Below, piece by piece: positions 39,843 through 48,208 of a stretch of 64,000 nucleotides of DNA. A program made the position numbers and the translations under genes. A model generated the notes under the pieces. It saw only the letters and a list, made by a program, of their open reading frames with translations. It was not told the origin of the DNA and searched no databases. Each line of letters begins with the position of its first letter. Position 1 is the stretch's first letter. The stretch comes from Chthonomonadia bacterium (GTDB taxonomy: Bacteria; Armatimonadota; HRBIN16): the NCBI GenBank assembly GCA_013314755.1, contig JABUFA010000004.1, forward strand, positions 62,001 to 126,000, given 5' to 3'.

Positions 39843-41834
39843 ATGGAGGGATTACGGATACCAATGGTTCGGGCATCGCTGGGCGTGCTGATATGGATAT
39901 TTGTTGTGCTGGTGTCTGGCGTACAGGCACGGCTGGAGCCTCGCGATATTCTGATGACGCTGGGTAACATGGAGTACGCCTCCTGGAGCAACATCCCCGA
40001 TGGCTGGTATGAGATAGGTAGTAAGGGTTTTTCATACACTGTTGGGCTCGATTCATCCACGGCATCTCAGGGGCAATCCAGCCTTTATTTTACATGTGAC
40101 CCGGTGGCAGAATACACCAGCTGGGGGATTCGTCTGCCCACAGGCATTGGGCGCAACGGGCTGAAGCGCGGTGACAGGCTCACCCTTACAGCAGACGTGC
40201 GCACAGGCGAAATGAACCGCGCAAAGGTGATTCTGGTTGTTGACGCTTTGCGAGCGGATGGAACCGCCTCTGCGCGAAGTCAGGTAGAGGTGTCGATTCC
40301 CAATCTGCCGTGGCACGGCGTGCGTGTGGACCTTACTGTGCCCGAGGACGCGGCGCTGGTGGGCGTGTCTATCATGGCGGGTATCAGTGCAGGTGGCAGA
40401 GCGCAGTTCTGGGTGGATAATGTTCGCCTCACGAATGGAGAGCAGATAGAGGTTCCTGTGCGCTCTACACGAACAATACCCACCTTTACTTACTTTCGCT
40501 TACACCCCGACGTCTATGAGTCTGCTCGTCGCTATGACAAGGTGATTCTCGCTCCGCAGAACTGGTTGTATGCGCGTCCTCTCAGATACTACAACCCCAA
40601 TATTGAGGTTTATGTGCACTTTAGCGCGGTTTCCACCATCTCCACGCAGGAGGGACAATGGGACCCGCTGGATTACAGCTGGGTGAATCAGAACCGACCT
40701 CAATGGTTCCTGACCGACAGCAGTGGAGTGCGCATTCAGGAGCGTTACTATCCGGGCGCGTATCTGGTGGACATCGGCAATGTCGAGCTTCAACAGAGAT
40801 GGGCGGAGCGGACGGTGCGCTTTGCTCTTCGGTGCGGATTCACCGGAGTTAGCATGGATAACGTGGTAAAAGGGTTCCTGTATGATAACACTTCTACCTG
40901 CTCGCAATACGCCAGCAATGATGCCTATCATGAGGCAATGACCCGGTTTTTGCAGGAGGTAACCACGCGGATACACCAGGCAGGTTTGAAGGCAGGAGCA
41001 AACTTTGGATATGTGTGGACCGCCAGCGAGTATCCTTATAGCGCGTGGATGAACTATGTGGACATGGCGTTGAGCGAGAACTGGGTGCGCTGGTGGTCTC
41101 TGCGCCTGCAATCTTACGGTATGGTAAGCGTGCCGATGCAGATCGAGCACCTGCTGGCCCTGGATAACCAGGGCGACAAGCTCAGTCTGATACAGGGGCG
41201 TGCTACTGAAGCGGAAGTGGAGATGCGTCGCTACCTTTATGGGTTTGCTCTGCTGAACTACAACAGCCGCACCTGCTTTCAGACGGCAAATGCTGGCTAC
41301 ACGGAGATCCCCCACTACCTGAACGATTATGAGCTGGCTATAGGGACGCCTGTCGAACGCTACACCCTGATCGCTGGAGACCTGAGCAATGGCGGGCTAC
41401 TTCGGCGGCGGTTTACCAGAGGGCTGGTGGTGGTCAATACGCACCCCTCACAGGCGTTTGCCGTTACTCTGGATGACAGCTACATCGACGCCGATGGCAA
41501 GCACTATCCGCCGGGCGCGTATAACCTTCCAGCACAACGTGCGCTGATTCTGGCGAAGCCAGCGAATCACCTCGAGATTACCACAAGACAGAGTGTGACA
41601 AACCCCAAACCAGGTGAACAGGTGGTTATCACTGTCAATGTCAGGAACACCAGCGCCCAGACCCTGCGTTCCATCTGGCTGAGAGTGCCTGTAGCGCCGA
41701 ACCTGCGCTACATGGCGGGAAGCGCCAGCTATGGCGGCATGTACGACCCGGCCTGGCGCGTGGTAGCGTGGGTTATCGACGAGCTGCCTGCCGGAGCCTC
41801 CGTTGAGCGCAGTTTCAGCGTTCAGGTGGAATAA
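39843..41834 (+). CDS. secreted putative glycosyl hydrolase (GHL15-like) with C-terminal Ig-like domain
   Basis: 663 residues. A signal peptide follows the start (VRASLGVLIWIFVVLVSGVQA). Residues about 30-200 form a carbohydrate-binding-like beta domain (SSLYFTCDPVAEYTSWGIRL, AQFWVDNVRL). Residues about 215-540 look like a TIM barrel of the hypothetical glycosyl hydrolase 15 type: PQWFLTDSSGVRIQE, GFTGVSMDNVVKG, and DMALSENWVRWW with candidate acidic residues. The last 90 residues (NPKPGEQVVITVNVRNTSAQ) are a DUF11/Ig-like module. ATG 39843 may be leaderless; ATG 39864 is an alternative. Likely role: trimming of the surface glycan made by this locus, or degradation of external polysaccharide. 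Confidence 0.72.
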   Translation: MEGLRIPMVRASLGVLIWIFVVLVSGVQARLEPRDILMTLGNMEYASWSNIPDGWYEIGSKGFSYTVGLDSSTASQGQSSLYFTCDPVAEYTSWGIRLPTGIGRNGLKRGDRLTLTADVRTGEMNRAKVILVVDALRADGTASARSQVEVSIPNLPWHGVRVDLTVPEDAALVGVSIMAGISAGGRAQFWVDNVRLTNGEQIEVPVRSTRTIPTFTYFRLHPDVYESARRYDKVILAPQNWLYARPLRYYNPNIEVYVHFSAVSTISTQEGQWDPLDYSWVNQNRPQWFLTDSSGVRIQERYYPGAYLVDIGNVELQQRWAERTVRFALRCGFTGVSMDNVVKGFLYDNTSTCSQYASNDAYHEAMTRFLQEVTTRIHQAGLKAGANFGYVWTASEYPYSAWMNYVDMALSENWVRWWSLRLQSYGMVSVPMQIEHLLALDNQGDKLSLIQGRATEAEVEMRRYLYGFALLNYNSRTCFQTANAGYTEIPHYLNDYELAIGTPVERYTLIAGDLSNGGLLRRRFTRGLVVVNTHPSQAFAVTLDDSYIDADGKHYPPGAYNLPAQRALILAKPANHLEITTRQSVTNPKPGEQVVITVNVRNTSAQTLRSIWLRVPVAPNLRYMAGSASYGGMYDPAWRVVAWVIDELPAGASVERSFSVQVE

Positions 41835-41893
41835 CACCCTGTGTATTTAGCGGGTTTTTGCCCCGGGTTCTGGTAAAGTTTGGCAGGGGCGTG

Positions 41894-41899
41894 TATAAT
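41894..41899 (+). promoter_or_regulatory. -10 element upstream of the O-antigen ligase gene
   Basis: A perfect TATAAT about 43 nt before the start codon, preceded by TG. No good -35 box is visible, so the call rests on the -10 alone. Confidence 0.35.
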
Positions 41900-41942
41900 G
41901 GGGATACCGCCGTAGTAACGGATGTGTGAGGGGTGCATTTGA

Positions 41943-43529
41943 ATGGGCAACGCGTTCCGGGCGACGGTGCAATACTACTATCAGCTGCTGACGGGATGGT
42001 ATCGCCTTAGCGAGAGGGTGTCGGATTTCGCGAACCTTTCGCGTCGCATCAGCCTGCTTATCCTGCTGGTGAGCCTGGGGATAGCCTACCTGCTTGCGCT
42101 GGCTATCGCGCAGGAGATGTGGATTGGTGTTGGGTTGTTAATGGTGGTATTTGTCGCCCTGCCTCTGTTTGCCCTGCGTCCTGAGTGGCTTATCATCAGT
42201 GTTGCTTTCGCAGTTGCTTCCCTCATTTCACCTGTGTTCTGGGATGTACTGGCTTTTGCCGAGCAGGGGATTACCCTGCCGAACATTCTGGTGTTTTATG
42301 GGATGCTGATCTTGCTGTTTCGGTTTATCCTGTCTCCTGCGTCGGTGCGCCCGTTGTGGAGTACTCCCACAACGATAGCTGTCCTGCTCTTTCTGGTGCT
42401 GTCTGTGGTGTTGCCCTTCCTGTATCATGCCGGCATAGCAGGGCTTTCTTATCGCAAAGAGCTGGCAGAGATACAGCACATGATTTTGTGGCTGGTGTAT
42501 TTTCTGTGCATCAGTTTGTGTACAAACGAGCGTGCCTTCAAGATATTGCAGGTCGGTGTTCTGGCTGTCGCTGCGATTGGCGCTCTGCCGACCATTCTGC
42601 AGGCGCTGGTAGGTGAGCAGGCGCTGTTCTTCCTGAAGCTCACCCAGAAAGACATTCGCCTGGAGCAGATGGAAGGGCTGACACGAGTGATTCCGCCGGG
42701 CGAGAACCTGATGCTGGTAGCGTTTTTCGTCGCTTGGCAAATGGTTGCAGTGTCGTCGGGAGCGAAGCGCCTCGGCTGGAGTGCGCTGACCGCGCTGTAC
42801 GGCTTCGCTTTGCTGATGACGCTCACTCGCCACTCGTGGTTTGCGGTGCTGTTTGGGCTGGGCGTTTTCTGGCTGTTCAGTGATGTTCGCACAAAGGTCA
42901 ACAGCACTATCGTACTGGCGCTGGTGGGTGCTCTGATTGGTTCTGCGGTTCTGCTGGTGCGTTCGCCGGCTGTGAGCAATCCCGATGACTTCTTTGCTCG
43001 TATCTACAGACGTTTTATGAGCACCTTTGCGGAAGACCCCCAGCGCTACGGACTAACGACAGTGAGCTCCGTCGGTCAGCGCGTTTATGAAATGCGGGTC
43101 ATTCTGGACCACATTCCCGACTCACCGTGGATGGGGGTTGGTTGGTCAACCCGTTTGCCACTGAAGATTGCCTGGGAGCCGTATCGTGGGCACACGGTGA
43201 ATATGACAACCTACGTGCACAACTCTTTCTGGTGGATTGTGGCAAAAGGCGGGATTATCGGCACGCTGGGGCTGCTGATACTGTGGGTAACGGGCATCTG
43301 GCGCGGGTATCAGCTGTATCGCAGAGCCACCGACCCGTCGGCGCGCGCATGGCTACTGGCGCTGTGGGTGGGGTTTCTTGGGTTAATATTGGCGGCGCAA
43401 TTTGAACCCGTTTTCTGGATTCGCAACCGGCTTATTGCCGCTGCCCTCACGCTGGCGTTGATGGAGCTAGTATACTACTTCAGCCATCTGCAAGCCAGCA
43501 AAGCACGTTCCGAATCGACAGCCTCCTGA
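41943..43529 (+). CDS. O-antigen ligase / polymerase family membrane protein (WaaL/Wzy-like)
   Basis: 528 residues with about 11-12 hydrophobic helices and one long external loop (about 350-425). That loop carries the family pattern: RVYEMRVILDHIPDSPWMGVGW and later TYVHNSFWWIVAKGGIIGTLG, the H-N-x-F-(x)n-G segment of the Wzy_C/O-antigen ligase domain. It would ligate or polymerise glycan on the periplasmic face. Three bases separate its stop from that of the converging GT4 gene. Confidence 0.85.
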   Translation: MGNAFRATVQYYYQLLTGWYRLSERVSDFANLSRRISLLILLVSLGIAYLLALAIAQEMWIGVGLLMVVFVALPLFALRPEWLIISVAFAVASLISPVFWDVLAFAEQGITLPNILVFYGMLILLFRFILSPASVRPLWSTPTTIAVLLFLVLSVVLPFLYHAGIAGLSYRKELAEIQHMILWLVYFLCISLCTNERAFKILQVGVLAVAAIGALPTILQALVGEQALFFLKLTQKDIRLEQMEGLTRVIPPGENLMLVAFFVAWQMVAVSSGAKRLGWSALTALYGFALLMTLTRHSWFAVLFGLGVFWLFSDVRTKVNSTIVLALVGALIGSAVLLVRSPAVSNPDDFFARIYRRFMSTFAEDPQRYGLTTVSSVGQRVYEMRVILDHIPDSPWMGVGWSTRLPLKIAWEPYRGHTVNMTTYVHNSFWWIVAKGGIIGTLGLLILWVTGIWRGYQLYRRATDPSARAWLLALWVGFLGLILAAQFEPVFWIRNRLIAAALTLALMELVYYFSHLQASKARSESTAS

Positions 43530-43532
43530 AAT

Positions 43533-44660
43533 CTACCTGCCCGCTGTTCGGTGGTATTCTATCGCCTGTTGATAGACCTTACAGGTTTCGGATGCTCGGG
43601 TTTGCCAGCTGAGGGAACCCTGAGCCAGCTGTCGGACATGATGACTCATGCGTTCTCTCAGAGTGTCGTCCTGTAACAGACGGAGCAGGGCATCTGCCAG
43701 AGCCTGGGCGTTGTTTGGCTCCACCACGAACCCGGTTTGACCGTCCTCTACCATCTCCGGCAAGCTTCCCGTGCGGGTGACCACAGCCGGCTTACCGAAG
43801 GCGATGGCGGTTGCCAACACGCCACTCTGCGTAGCTTCCACGTACGGCAGAACCACGATACTGCATCGGGTGAACAGCTCGGCGACCTGCTCAGAGGGGA
43901 TAAAGCGGTCGATCAACTCGCATTGAGGGTCTTTGTTAATGCGCTCGCGATAGGTATGCAGGTCATGCCCCCTTCCGGCGATTATTAATTTCGCCTGTGG
44001 GCAAAGTGGTTTGATACGCTCCCATGCCTCCAGAAGCACTCCCAGTCCTTTGTAGGCGTTGATACGCCCGAAGAAGAGCACGGTGCCCGGTTGCTCTGTC
44101 CATTCGCTTTGCTGCCAGCGCAGGTAGAAGTCGCGCGGTCCATGCGCAATGGCGGTCACTCGTTCCGCACACAGGTCGGGGTAGGCTTCCAGCAGTTGCC
44201 GTCGGGTATCCTGACCGGGCGTGATAATCCAGCCGGCGTGTCGTCTGAGGGCTTCAACCAGCGGGCGGCGGCTGGAGTAGTACTTCATGGTCTCCTCTTC
44301 ACCTAAGTGGGGCACAGGATCGTGTACCGTGAGTACCAGCGGATAGCGGCGCTGGCGGAGCAGTAACCAGATGAGAAAGGGATCGAGGGTTTCCTGGACG
44401 TGAATCAGGTCACAGCCGAAGCGCCGGGTGGCTTGCCAGACCCCTACCGCCCGATGCCACCAGTACAGGGGGTTTTTCAGCTTGATGCGAGTTTCCACAC
44501 GTACGGGCACGGCGGGTTCAATCACCTCACGCCAGCGGCTGCCGACATCGCGCGCTGCGCCTACGGTTGTCACCACGAACAGCCGGTGGTGCTTTGATAA
44601 CTCGTTGATCAGCCCAACGCTTGCGGGCAGGAACCAGTATGCTCCAAAGTAGATACGCAT
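43533..44660 (-). CDS. glycosyltransferase family 4
   Basis: 375 residues from ATG 44658-44660 (MRIYFGAYW); a GTG ten codons upstream would overlap the preceding gene. GT-B fold: N-terminal acceptor domain with HVQETLDPFLIW and TVHDPVPHLGEEE; C-terminal donor domain with VLFFGRINAYKGLGVLLEAW and the EATQSGVLATAIAFGKPAVV segment, which carries the E-x7-E-like nucleotide-sugar site of GT4. Cytoplasmic enzyme adding a sugar to a lipid-linked glycan; donor unknown. It follows the zinc-ribbon-cupin gene by 8 nt. Confidence 0.88.
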   Translation of the reverse strand: MRIYFGAYWFLPASVGLINELSKHHRLFVVTTVGAARDVGSRWREVIEPAVPVRVETRIKLKNPLYWWHRAVGVWQATRRFGCDLIHVQETLDPFLIWLLLRQRRYPLVLTVHDPVPHLGEEETMKYYSSRRPLVEALRRHAGWIITPGQDTRRQLLEAYPDLCAERVTAIAHGPRDFYLRWQQSEWTEQPGTVLFFGRINAYKGLGVLLEAWERIKPLCPQAKLIIAGRGHDLHTYRERINKDPQCELIDRFIPSEQVAELFTRCSIVVLPYVEATQSGVLATAIAFGKPAVVTRTGSLPEMVEDGQTGFVVEPNNAQALADALLRLLQDDTLRERMSHHVRQLAQGSLSWQTRASETCKVYQQAIEYHRTAGR

Positions 44661-44668
44661 CGGAGGGG

Positions 44669-45556
44669 CTACCTGTCCTCCACCTGCCACGAGTAGGGTA
44701 TCTCGCCGGAGTGGGGGTCACAGCGATATTCGTCGGGGTCGGCGTAGTCGTAGAGGCGCGTGGGGAAGTTAAGGATGCCGGCTCCCTCGGAGGATAGCGC
44801 CATGAAGCCATGCCACACCCGCTCGGGAATCTGCACCAGCAGGGGGCGTTCGGGCGTCAGGATAATCTCGTTAATCATGCCGCGCGTAGGAGAGCCTTCT
44901 CGCTCATCGTACAGGACGACCTTTGCCGTGCCGTACACGCCGAAGAAGTGGTCCTTTTGCTTCAGGTGCAGATGCCAGCCCTTCACCACGCCGTAGTTGA
45001 CGTGGGTGATGTATGCCTGCGCGAAGCCGTCGGGGAAGCATTCGCGGTAGATGGGGTCGTCACAGCGCAGAATCTCGCACAGGTTGCCCCGTTCATCGTA
45101 CAGGCGGTTCAGCCGTTTCACGCGCAGATCGTGGATGTAGCGGGTGGCCATGCTGGCGATATGGGGCACGGACAGCTCGCCGGATAGATGCTGGGCACGA
45201 TGTCTGGCGCAGAGATAAAGGTTTCCCTGCGATTCGGGCAGGGGGATGGGTTCGGTTGCGGGTTCAAAGCATCCCACCATCTGGCAGATGTATGGGTTGG
45301 TGCCGCCTGCTCCGCGTTTCGCGGTGGAGCCCTGCGACGTCGCCCGACATACTGCCGAGCAGTAGGGCGCAGTGGGCGCGTATTTTGATACCGTCTTTCC
45401 GCAGGCTGGGCAGGTCACCGTCTCCGTGCTCTGGTGTGCCATGTGGTAGCACTCGTCACTGCAGTAGTATATCCGCTGCGAAGCCAGCCCTGCGCGGCTC
45501 ATCTCCTGCAGGAACTCGCGCCCACAGTATCGACAGCGCATCTGTTTGAGTAGCAT
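44669..45556 (-). CDS. zinc-ribbon modules fused to an RmlC-like cupin
   Basis: 295 residues. The first 120 contain three cysteine/histidine clusters: CRYCGREF with YYCSDEC, CPACGKTV with YCSAVC, and ICQMVGC with LYLCARHRAQH, so at least two and probably three small zinc-binding units. Residues about 145-290 are an RmlC-like cupin (dTDP-4-dehydrorhamnose 3,5-epimerase type): GWHLHLKQKDHFFGVYGTAK, YDEREGSPTRG and IPERVWHGF. The family normally lacks zinc ribbons. ATG 45554-45556 follows AAAGGAGCG. With the GT4 gene it probably makes a deoxysugar or a related acyl sugar for surface glycan; the ribbons could bind nucleic acid or stabilise an assembly. Confidence 0.78.
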   Translation of the reverse strand: MLLKQMRCRYCGREFLQEMSRAGLASQRIYYCSDECYHMAHQSTETVTCPACGKTVSKYAPTAPYCSAVCRATSQGSTAKRGAGGTNPYICQMVGCFEPATEPIPLPESQGNLYLCARHRAQHLSGELSVPHIASMATRYIHDLRVKRLNRLYDERGNLCEILRCDDPIYRECFPDGFAQAYITHVNYGVVKGWHLHLKQKDHFFGVYGTAKVVLYDEREGSPTRGMINEIILTPERPLLVQIPERVWHGFMALSSEGAGILNFPTRLYDYADPDEYRCDPHSGEIPYSWQVEDR

Positions 45557-45568
45557 CGCCCGCTCCTT

Positions 45569-45913
45569 TTAGCCCGGTGGCCAGGTCATCTGCCTGCCGC
45601 CTATCAGATGGATATGCAGGTGAAACACGCTCTGCCCGGCGTGCGGTCCTACATTCGCTACCAGCCGATAGCCTGTCCTGTTTATCTTCATCTCCCGCGC
45701 GATGTGCGCCGCGATGCGAAGCAGTTTGCCAGCCAGCGCATCGTGCTCTTCTTGCAGAGCATCTACATCGGTGATGTGCTCTTTGGGGATAACCAGTATA
45801 TGCACCGGCGCCTGCGGGTTGATGTCTTTAAAAGCGTAAATATGCTCATCCTCGTACACGCAGATAGAGGGTATCTGCTTCTGCGCGATTCGGCAAAAGA
45901 TGCAATCGTCCAT
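45569..45913 (-). CDS. HIT family hydrolase
   Basis: 114 residues. DDCIFCRIAQKQIPS at the N-terminus with one CxxC, and the histidine triad HLHIHLIGG near the C-terminus, identify a HINT-type nucleotide hydrolase that cleaves AMP-linked substrates. I start at ATG 45911-45913, eight bases after GGGAGGGC; ATG 45917-45919 is too close to the ribosome site. This start lies inside the mtaB reading frame (68 nt of overlap). Confidence 0.9.
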   Translation of the reverse strand: MDDCIFCRIAQKQIPSICVYEDEHIYAFKDINPQAPVHILVIPKEHITDVDALQEEHDALAGKLLRIAAHIAREMKINRTGYRLVANVGPHAGQSVFHLHIHLIGGRQMTWPPG

Positions 45914-47216
45914 CCTCATGCCCTCCCAAAGTACTGACCAGTTCACCCATCGCACCGTCGTCGCTCAGGCTCAGCAGGCGTACCCACACCAGCTGCCCTG
46001 CGAGGTGCGCCCCGCCAGCAAACTCGACGGAGACATAGTTATCGGTCAATCCTTTCATCAAGCCGCCTTTACCCTGCTTACCTTCCACCAGCACGCGCAG
46101 GGTGCGTCCCAGTCGTTGCGCCACAAATCGCTCGCGATAGCGTCGACAGAGCTCCGCCAGCTCGTGACTGCGACGCTCCTTCTCGGCGTCGGGCACCTGG
46201 TCTTCCATCTGGGCGGCTGGCGTGCCGGGGCGCGGGCTGAAGCGGAAGATGTGCGCTCGCGCGTACTGCACACTCTCCACCACCTTGCAGGTCTGGCGGA
46301 AGGCGGATTCGTCCTCACCCGGAAAGCCCACCATGATGTCGGTGGTGATGGCTAAATCGGGTATCTTTGTGTATAGTTTTTCCGCCAGGTTCAGTACGTC
46401 CTGCTGGCGATAGGGGCGGTTCATCCGTTGTAGGATGCCGTCGTCCCCGCTCTGCAGGGGGATGTGCAGGTGCGGGCAGACCTTCGGCTCGCTCGCGCAG
46501 ACGTCAATCAGCCTGTCGGTTACCTGCGTCAGTTCAATGGAGCTGATGCGGATGCGCTCCAGCCCGTCGATACGCGCCATCTGCTGGATTAACCCGGCGA
46601 GGTCAACACCGCCGCTGCCCGTGTCCGCGCCGTATGAACCGATAAGCACGCCCGTCAGCACCACCTCTCTAAAGCCCTCGTCCACCAGCCGGCGTATCTC
46701 GTCCAGCACCTCGTGAGCGGGGCGGCTGAACATGCGCGGGCGCGTGAAGGGAATGGAGCAAAAGGAACAACAGACATTACAGCCATCCTGAACCTTCACT
46801 ACCGCGCGGGTGCGTTCATAAGGAGTGCTCAGGGCGCGTGGTGCGGGGTCGCGCTGAACCTCCTTGCGGATGTCGGGGAAGGCGTCCAGCACATAATGCA
46901 CCGTGCGCATCTTGTCGGTGTTCGGCACCACCAGCGCTGCCTCGCCGACGCGCTCCCCACGCAGGATGGTGAACTGCGCGAAACAGCCGGTGAGCACCAC
47001 GCGGGCGCCTGGGTTCTGCCGAGCGGCGCGGCGGACGATTTGCAGGGACTTTTTCTCAGCCAGCTGCGTTACCGAGCAGGAGTTCACCACATACAGGTCT
47101 GCCTGCTCGTCAAAGCCGACCACCGCAAAGCCCTGTTCTTCAAAGCTATCAATGATGCGCTGAGTTTCGTACTGATTGACCTTACAGCCCAGCGTGGTAA
47201 AGGCGACGCGAATCAT
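45846..47216 (-). CDS. mtaB: tRNA t6A37 methylthiotransferase MtaB
   Basis: 456 residues. An N-terminal UPF0004 domain with TLGCKVNQYE, NSCSVT and LTGCFAQ supplies the three auxiliary-cluster cysteines; the radical SAM motif is in DGCNVCCSFCSIPF (C-x3-C-x2-C); a C-terminal TRAM domain follows. It adds a methylthio group to N6-threonylcarbamoyladenosine at tRNA position 37. The TRAM domain should end near GELVSTLG; the last 25 residues run over the start of the HIT gene in another frame and look like a read-through tail. Confidence 0.94.
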   Translation of the reverse strand: MIRVAFTTLGCKVNQYETQRIIDSFEEQGFAVVGFDEQADLYVVNSCSVTQLAEKKSLQIVRRAARQNPGARVVLTGCFAQFTILRGERVGEAALVVPNTDKMRTVHYVLDAFPDIRKEVQRDPAPRALSTPYERTRAVVKVQDGCNVCCSFCSIPFTRPRMFSRPAHEVLDEIRRLVDEGFREVVLTGVLIGSYGADTGSGGVDLAGLIQQMARIDGLERIRISSIELTQVTDRLIDVCASEPKVCPHLHIPLQSGDDGILQRMNRPYRQQDVLNLAEKLYTKIPDLAITTDIMVGFPGEDESAFRQTCKVVESVQYARAHIFRFSPRPGTPAAQMEDQVPDAEKERRSHELAELCRRYRERFVAQRLGRTLRVLVEGKQGKGGLMKGLTDNYVSVEFAGGAHLAGQLVWVRLLSLSDDGAMGELVSTLGGHEDGRLHLLPNRAEADTLYLRVRG

Positions 47217-47317
47217 GGCTGTTGTCGGTTAAAGCCCTTCTTCTGAAATCCACCTTAGTTTACCCAAGCTTTGCGAGGTAAAGCAAACGTAACATCCCAG
47301 CGAAAGATTTCTAACCT

Positions 47318-47424
47318 TGCGACTGAAAGTCGCAGGCTACACGGAACGAAACCTGCTGACGCAGGTTCTGGGTTGCTGAAGCCATGCTTCAGCACATCAT
47401 GGATAGCCCGCAACTTCCAGTTGC
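47318..47424. repeat. second copy of the hairpin-module mosaic
   Basis: Between mtaB and cobA. Modules in order: TGCGACT-GAA-AGTCGCA (47318-47334), AACCTGC-TGAC-GCAGGTT (47350-47367), GCTGAAGC-CAT-GCTTCAGC (47375-47393) and GCAACT-TCC-AGTTGC (47410-47424). The first, second and fourth match the 14.3-kb copy, including the shared spacer AGCCCGCAACTTCCAGTTGC; stem bases co-vary (GATT/AATC against GACT/AGTC), which keeps pairing. It may also act as the 3' end of the sulfate operon. Confidence 0.75.
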
Positions 47425-47434
47425 AGGGGTATTT

Positions 47435-48208
47435 CTACTCTACCATGGTGGACAGGGCGAGTGCAGGCATTTCAGATGGCTGAAGACCCAGCAGGTGCTG
47501 AGCGATGCGCACCACTTCGCCCACTATCAGCGTGGCGGGGGCAACGCAGGGAATATCCTCGTCCAGCAGGGTCTGCAGGGTTCCCCAGTATACGCGCTGG
47601 TCGGGTAGAGTGCCGTTCTGGACAACGGCAACAGGGGTGTCTGCAGCTCTTCCGTGACGTATCAGCGCTTCGGCAATGGGTTTGAGGTTCTGCACGGGCA
47701 TCAGGAAGATGGCGGTGGGCAGATGGGAGGCGGCTTGCCAGTGCGACGGCTCATCGTCGGCAGTGCTCCCCGTGAACACACCGAAAGCGCGCGCTAAACC
47801 ACGAAAGGTGACAGGGATGCCTGCGCTGGCAGGCACTGCAATGGCGGAACTGACACCGGGCACGACCTCGTACGGGATACCAGCCTGCGCCAGCGCGAGA
47901 ATCTCCTCACCACCCCGACCGAACACGAAGGGGTCACCTCCCTTCAGGCGTACCACCTTTTTGCCGGCACGTGCACTGGCAATCATGCGCTGGATAATCG
48001 CCTGCTGGCGTGCGGTGCTGTCCTCGCCGTGCTCCTTGCCCACGTATTCACAGTGCGCGCCGGGCGGTGCATACGCCAGCACCAGAGGATGTACCAGCCG
48101 GTCGTACAGCACCACATCCGCGCTTTGCAGACAGCGTATTGCCTTCAGCGTGATGAGTTCAGGGTCGCCCGGTCCGGCGCCGACGAGATATACTTTACCT
48201 GTCGCCAT
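47435..48208 (-). CDS. cobA: uroporphyrinogen-III C-methyltransferase (SUMT)
   Basis: 257 residues. The SAM-binding start VYLVGAGPGDPELITLKA, RLKGGDPFVFGRGGEE, and VPGVSSAIAVPASAGIPVT are diagnostic. It dimethylates uroporphyrinogen III to precorrin-2, the first step to siroheme. It overlaps the precorrin-2 dehydrogenase gene by 14 nt and ends the sulfate operon. No cobalamin genes are nearby, so its job here is siroheme for the sulfite reductase. Confidence 0.95.
   Translation of the reverse strand: MATGKVYLVGAGPGDPELITLKAIRCLQSADVVLYDRLVHPLVLAYAPPGAHCEYVGKEHGEDSTARQQAIIQRMIASARAGKKVVRLKGGDPFVFGRGGEEILALAQAGIPYEVVPGVSSAIAVPASAGIPVTFRGLARAFGVFTGSTADDEPSHWQAASHLPTAIFLMPVQNLKPIAEALIRHGRAADTPVAVVQNGTLPDQRVYWGTLQTLLDEDIPCVAPATLIVGEVVRIAQHLLGLQPSEMPALALSTMVE

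Noticed and set aside
47217-47434. Insertion sequence ends flanking the hairpin patch
   Set aside because: No transposase frame, target-site duplication or long terminal inverted repeat is present; the patch is only about 110 nt.
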